A stretch of DNA of 7,212 nucleotides from a bacterium (lineage in GTDB: Bacteria > Eremiobacterota > Eremiobacteria > Baltobacterales > Baltobacteraceae): assembly GCA_021782295.1 (NCBI GenBank), contig JAJXVC010000095.1, forward strand, positions 1-7,212, written 5' to 3'. A program made the position numbers and the translations under genes. Positions 4,758 through 7,212 of the stretch are shown piece by piece. Within the stretch, counting starts at the first letter, position 1. Every line of letters starts with the position of its first letter. The notes beneath the pieces are model-generated. The model saw nothing but the letters and a program-made list of their open reading frames with translations. It did not search any database and had not been told where the DNA came from.

Positions 4758-5627
4758 ATGCACGTCAGCGTCCTGCTCGCCGAATCGCTCGCCTACCTCA
4801 ACATTCAGCCGAGCGGCATCTACGTCGATGCGACCTTCGGAGCGGGCGGGCACGCGGCGGCGATTCTTGCTGCACTGAGTACGGGCACGCTGGTCGCCTT
4901 CGATGCCGACCCGGCTGCGCGGGAGCGCGCCGAAGCGCTGCACGATCCGCGCCTGCAATTCGTTCACGCGAACTTTCGCGAGCTCGATGCGCAACTCGAT
5001 GCGCTGGGCGTAACGGAGATCGACGGCATCCTCTTCGATTTGGGGGTCTCTTCGATGCAACTCGATGAACGCGAACGCGGCTTCTCTTTCTCGCAATCCG
5101 CCCCGCTCGATATGCGCATGAATCCCTATTCCGGGCGCAGCGCGTATGACGTGTTGGCGCACGCCGAGGAGAGCGAGCTCGCCGATATCTTCTACCAATA
5201 CGGTGAAATTCGCGAATCGCGGCGGCTCGCGCGCGCGATCGTCGCCCGTCGCGAAGCGGGCAAACTCCCCACCACCACCACCGATTTTGCAGCCTTCATC
5301 TCCGGGCTCATGCAACGCAGCGGCCGGCGCGAACGCACTCACCCCGCTACGCGCGCGTTCCAAGCGCTCCGCATCGCCGTCAACGACGAACTCGGTTCGC
5401 TCCACGACGGGCTCGCGGCAGCGATCGCGCGTCTGCGTGCCGGTGGTCGCATCGCTGCAATTTCGTTCCATTCGCTCGAAGACCGGATCGTGAAACAGAC
5501 GCTGCGCGGCGACGACCGCCTTACTATTCTTACGAAAAAGCCTGTCGTTGCCGGCGAAGAGGAGACCCGCGAAAACCCGCGCGCGCGGAGCGCAAAACTA
5601 CGAGCTGCAGAAAAGAAGGCCGGCTGA
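4758..5627 (+). CDS. rsmH: 16S rRNA (cytosine-1402-N4)-methyltransferase RsmH
   Basis: RsmH (MraW) uses S-adenosylmethionine to methylate N4 of C1402 in the decoding centre of 16S rRNA. The 289-aa product shows the family motifs in order: HVSVLL at the start, the SAM-binding DATFGAGGH (24-32), FDAD (48-51), FDLGVSS (93-99), GFSFSQSAPLDMRMN (108-122), HPATRAFQALRIAVN (195-209), SFHSLEDRIVK (236-246) and NPRARSAKLR (273-282). The segment between SFHSLEDRIVK and LTKKP is short and has none of the cysteines often found there, so the protein is shorter than the usual 300-320 aa. ATG 4758 follows GGAG (4747-4750) by seven bases. Its TGA overlaps the next start (TGATG), indicating translational coupling to the FtsL-like gene. 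Confidence 0.97.
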   Translation: MHVSVLLAESLAYLNIQPSGIYVDATFGAGGHAAAILAALSTGTLVAFDADPAARERAEALHDPRLQFVHANFRELDAQLDALGVTEIDGILFDLGVSSMQLDERERGFSFSQSAPLDMRMNPYSGRSAYDVLAHAEESELADIFYQYGEIRESRRLARAIVARREAGKLPTTTTDFAAFISGLMQRSGRRERTHPATRAFQALRIAVNDELGSLHDGLAAAIARLRAGGRIAAISFHSLEDRIVKQTLRGDDRLTILTKKPVVAGEEETRENPRARSAKLRAAEKKAG

Positions 5628-6079
5628 TGGTACAGATGCAACCGCGTCGTCGCGAAGAACCGCGCATTCACAATCCACGCAGTGCGCGCAATGCAGCGCA
5701 GCGACGGGTCGTGCGAAATTCGCGCGCGCGATATCGCCCCATCGTGCTCGCAGTCACCGTCCTGCTCGCGGTGCTCGTTCCCGTTACCGGCTACGTTATG
5801 CTCACCTCATCGATGACCGGGCTCACCTACGCCGTCGAAAAAGCACAAGCGCGGCAGAAACGCTTGCAAGACGAGACGCTGCGTCTTGAAGATCGCGTCG
5901 AACAGCTCTCCTCCGACGCGCGCCTCGCCCGCCTCGCCGCACAGTTACACATGCACCCCGCCTCGACCGAGATTGCGGTGCAACTCTCGCCGCCGCAAAC
6001 GCAGCAGCAACGCATCGCCTTTCTCTCCGGCCTCGCACGGTGGTTCCACCCGGCGACGGCCGAGAAACGGCGATCCTGA
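5627..6079 (+). CDS. ftsL: FtsL-like septum protein
   Basis: This 150-aa single-pass membrane protein sits in the slot normally held by ftsL, between rsmH and ftsI. It has a basic cytoplasmic N-terminus (1-38), one transmembrane helix (about 39-60, rich in V, L and A) and a periplasmic coiled coil (about 66-96) with regular leucines. The segment LARLAAQLHMHPA (100-112) follows, resembling the end of the FtsL/DivIC leucine-zipper domain. FtsL partners with FtsB and FtsQ to recruit and activate the FtsW-FtsI septal synthase. Sequence similarity in this family is always weak, so the name rests on topology, size and gene order. The start overlaps the rsmH stop by one base; AGAAGG near 5614-5619 is the likely ribosome-binding site. 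The proline-rich, glutamine-rich C-terminal tail is unassigned. Confidence 0.85.
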   Translation: MVQMQPRRREEPRIHNPRSARNAAQRRVVRNSRARYRPIVLAVTVLLAVLVPVTGYVMLTSSMTGLTYAVEKAQARQKRLQDETLRLEDRVEQLSSDARLARLAAQLHMHPASTEIAVQLSPPQTQQQRIAFLSGLARWFHPATAEKRRS

Positions 6080-7212
6080 AACGGAGTTTCGCGCGCACGG
6101 CGACCGATCGGGCGCGCTGGTTTTACATCGGCGTCCTGGGGTTCGGGCTATTCCTCGCCGGAAAACTCGTCGTCGTTCAAGCGATGCAGGGTCCCGGGCT
6201 GGCGCGCGATGCACTCGAACAGCGCTCGATTACGATCAATGTCTTCGCGCGTCGCGGTAGCCTTCTCGACCGGCACGGAGCGGTGATCGCGCGATCGCTG
6301 CCGTCGAAGAGTATTTACGCAGTTCCCCACGATATCAACGATCCCGATACCGTCGCGCGAAAACTCGGGAAAATCGTTGGGAAGCTCAGTCCCGATACCG
6401 TCGCGGCGCTCCACGATAAGAACCTCTGGTTCATCTGGATCGCGCGAAAGGTCGATCATTCGGTCGCAGCGCGCGTCGCTGCGCTGAATTTAGTCGGCGT
6501 CGCCGAGCGTCGCGAAAAGACCGGGCGACGCGTCTACGTCGACGGGCCGGAGTTCTCTTCGACGATCGGTTTCGTCGGCACCGACGAAAACGGGCTCGAC
6601 GGTTTAGAGTACAGCCTGAATCCTTGGCTGCAAGGGCGCTCGGGTAAAGAGACGCTCGAGACCGACGAAATGGGGCGCCCGCTGCCGTTCGGTCATCCCA
6701 TCGTGCTCAAGCGCGCACGTCCCGGATACGACGTCGAACTCACGCTCGATTCCTATCTCCAATTCGTGACCGAACGCGCGCTGGAAAAACAAGTCAAGAA
6801 GTACCACGCCAGCTCCGGTGTGGCGATCGTCATGAATCCGAAGACCGGTGCGATTCTCGCTCTTGCGAATCTCCCGCACTTCGATCCGAACCATTTTTGG
6901 CGCTATACGAACGCGCAACGGCGCGACCGCGCGGTGGAAGATGCCTACGAGCCCGGCTCCACGTTCAAACTCGTTACCGCTGCCGCTGCGATTCAATCCG
7001 GCAAAGTGACGCTCGCATCGCGCTTCCCTGCGCGCGATCAAATCACCGTCGGTGGGCACACCATTCACAACGCCGACGACGGTTTCACCGCGGGTAGTCA
7101 CGGCACCGAATCGCTCGAAAACATCATCGCCTATTCGCACAACGTCGGTGCCGCGGAAGTCGGCATGAGTATCGGCCCTCGCATTTTCTACAATATGGAA
7201 CGCGCCGCAGGC
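6040..7212 (+). CDS. ftsI: Septal peptidoglycan transpeptidase FtsI (PBP3), cut by the window end
   Basis: This is a class B penicillin-binding protein that cross-links peptidoglycan at the septum; the 3' part is outside the window. Counted from CTG 6076, a basic N-terminus precedes one membrane anchor (16-34). The dimerisation domain begins with ARRGSLLDRHG (58-68), and STIGFVGTDENGLDGLE fits the linker region. The transpeptidase domain shows the active-site motif S295-T-F-K298 in YEPGSTFK and S354-H-N356, the SxN motif. The final KTG box is not reached. The start is unclear because no ATG precedes the membrane helix: GTG 6040 is the nearest standard start and overlaps the ftsL-like gene by 40 bases. 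CTG 6076, overlapping its TGA as CTGA, would give a more typical N-terminus. Neither has a good ribosome-binding site. Confidence 0.94.
   Translation, partial: MVPPGDGRETAILKRSFARTATDRARWFYIGVLGFGLFLAGKLVVVQAMQGPGLARDALEQRSITINVFARRGSLLDRHGAVIARSLPSKSIYAVPHDINDPDTVARKLGKIVGKLSPDTVAALHDKNLWFIWIARKVDHSVAARVAALNLVGVAERREKTGRRVYVDGPEFSSTIGFVGTDENGLDGLEYSLNPWLQGRSGKETLETDEMGRPLPFGHPIVLKRARPGYDVELTLDSYLQFVTERALEKQVKKYHASSGVAIVMNPKTGAILALANLPHFDPNHFWRYTNAQRRDRAVEDAYEPGSTFKLVTAAAAIQSGKVTLASRFPARDQITVGGHTIHNADDGFTAGSHGTESLENIIAYSHNVGAAEVGMSIGPRIFYNMERAAG

Noticed and set aside
4239..5471. A 410-codon open frame on the - strand opposite mraZ and rsmH
   Set aside because: It lies entirely over two well-supported genes, has a low-complexity R/E/G/A-rich composition typical of antisense frames in GC-rich DNA, and shows no domain.
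6604..7140. A 178-codon frame on the - strand opposite ftsI
   Set aside because: FtsI motifs are clear on the + strand; the antisense frame is a GC-driven shadow.

Overview
This window joins a mobile, accessory left half to the start of a conserved cell-division operon on the right. The right part (about 4230-7212, + strand) is the beginning of a dcw (division and cell wall) cluster in the usual order mraZ - rsmH - ftsL-like - ftsI. It is GC-rich and tightly packed, with a clear promoter in front of mraZ. The host is therefore a GC-rich peptidoglycan-making bacterium. Nothing in the window fixes the phylum. My weak guess is an uncultured lineage such as Eremiobacterota (WPS-2); this is an impression, not a result.

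The left part holds an IS1595-family (ISXO2-like) transposase gene (521-1447, +). A perfect 19-bp inverted repeat, TTATATACTTGACGCCTTA, lies at 478-496 and, in opposite orientation, at 2739-2757. I read these as the terminal repeats of one 2.28-kb transposon with two arms. The + strand arm is the transposase. The - strand arm is a cargo operon reading toward it: a very short ORF (2639-2737), a 48-aa basic protein (2410-2556), a Panacea-domain (SocA-like) antitoxin (1759-2298) and a 101-aa candidate RelE/ParE-like toxin (1444-1749). Transposase and toxin genes meet tail to tail and share a TTAA at their stop codons. The cargo thus looks like a toxin-antitoxin addiction module carried inside a small insertion sequence. 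Two promoters inside the element put the expected RNA start on or next to the ATG, predicting leaderless mRNAs for the transposase and the 48-aa protein.

Between the transposon and the dcw cluster a 421-aa gene lies on the - strand (2764-4029). I do not recognise the full-length family, but residues 143-148 form an RNxxxH motif typical of HEPN ribonuclease domains, so a defence or toxin role is possible. Its stop codon is only 7 bp from the transposon end.

The 200-bp intergenic region before mraZ (4030-4233) carries four copies of a bipartite repeat, TCCAG-N5/6-TTCTGT, three of them in tandem at about 20-bp spacing. Immediately downstream come a TTGCCT-N17-TATAGT promoter and four G-rich hexamers at an exact 10-bp period, the layout expected for autorepression by MraZ. 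The dcw genes work together in septal peptidoglycan synthesis: MraZ regulates the cluster, RsmH methylates 16S rRNA, the FtsL-like protein recruits and activates the septal synthase, and FtsI cross-links septal peptidoglycan. FtsI is cut by the window end.

Positions 1-470 hold no gene I can support.
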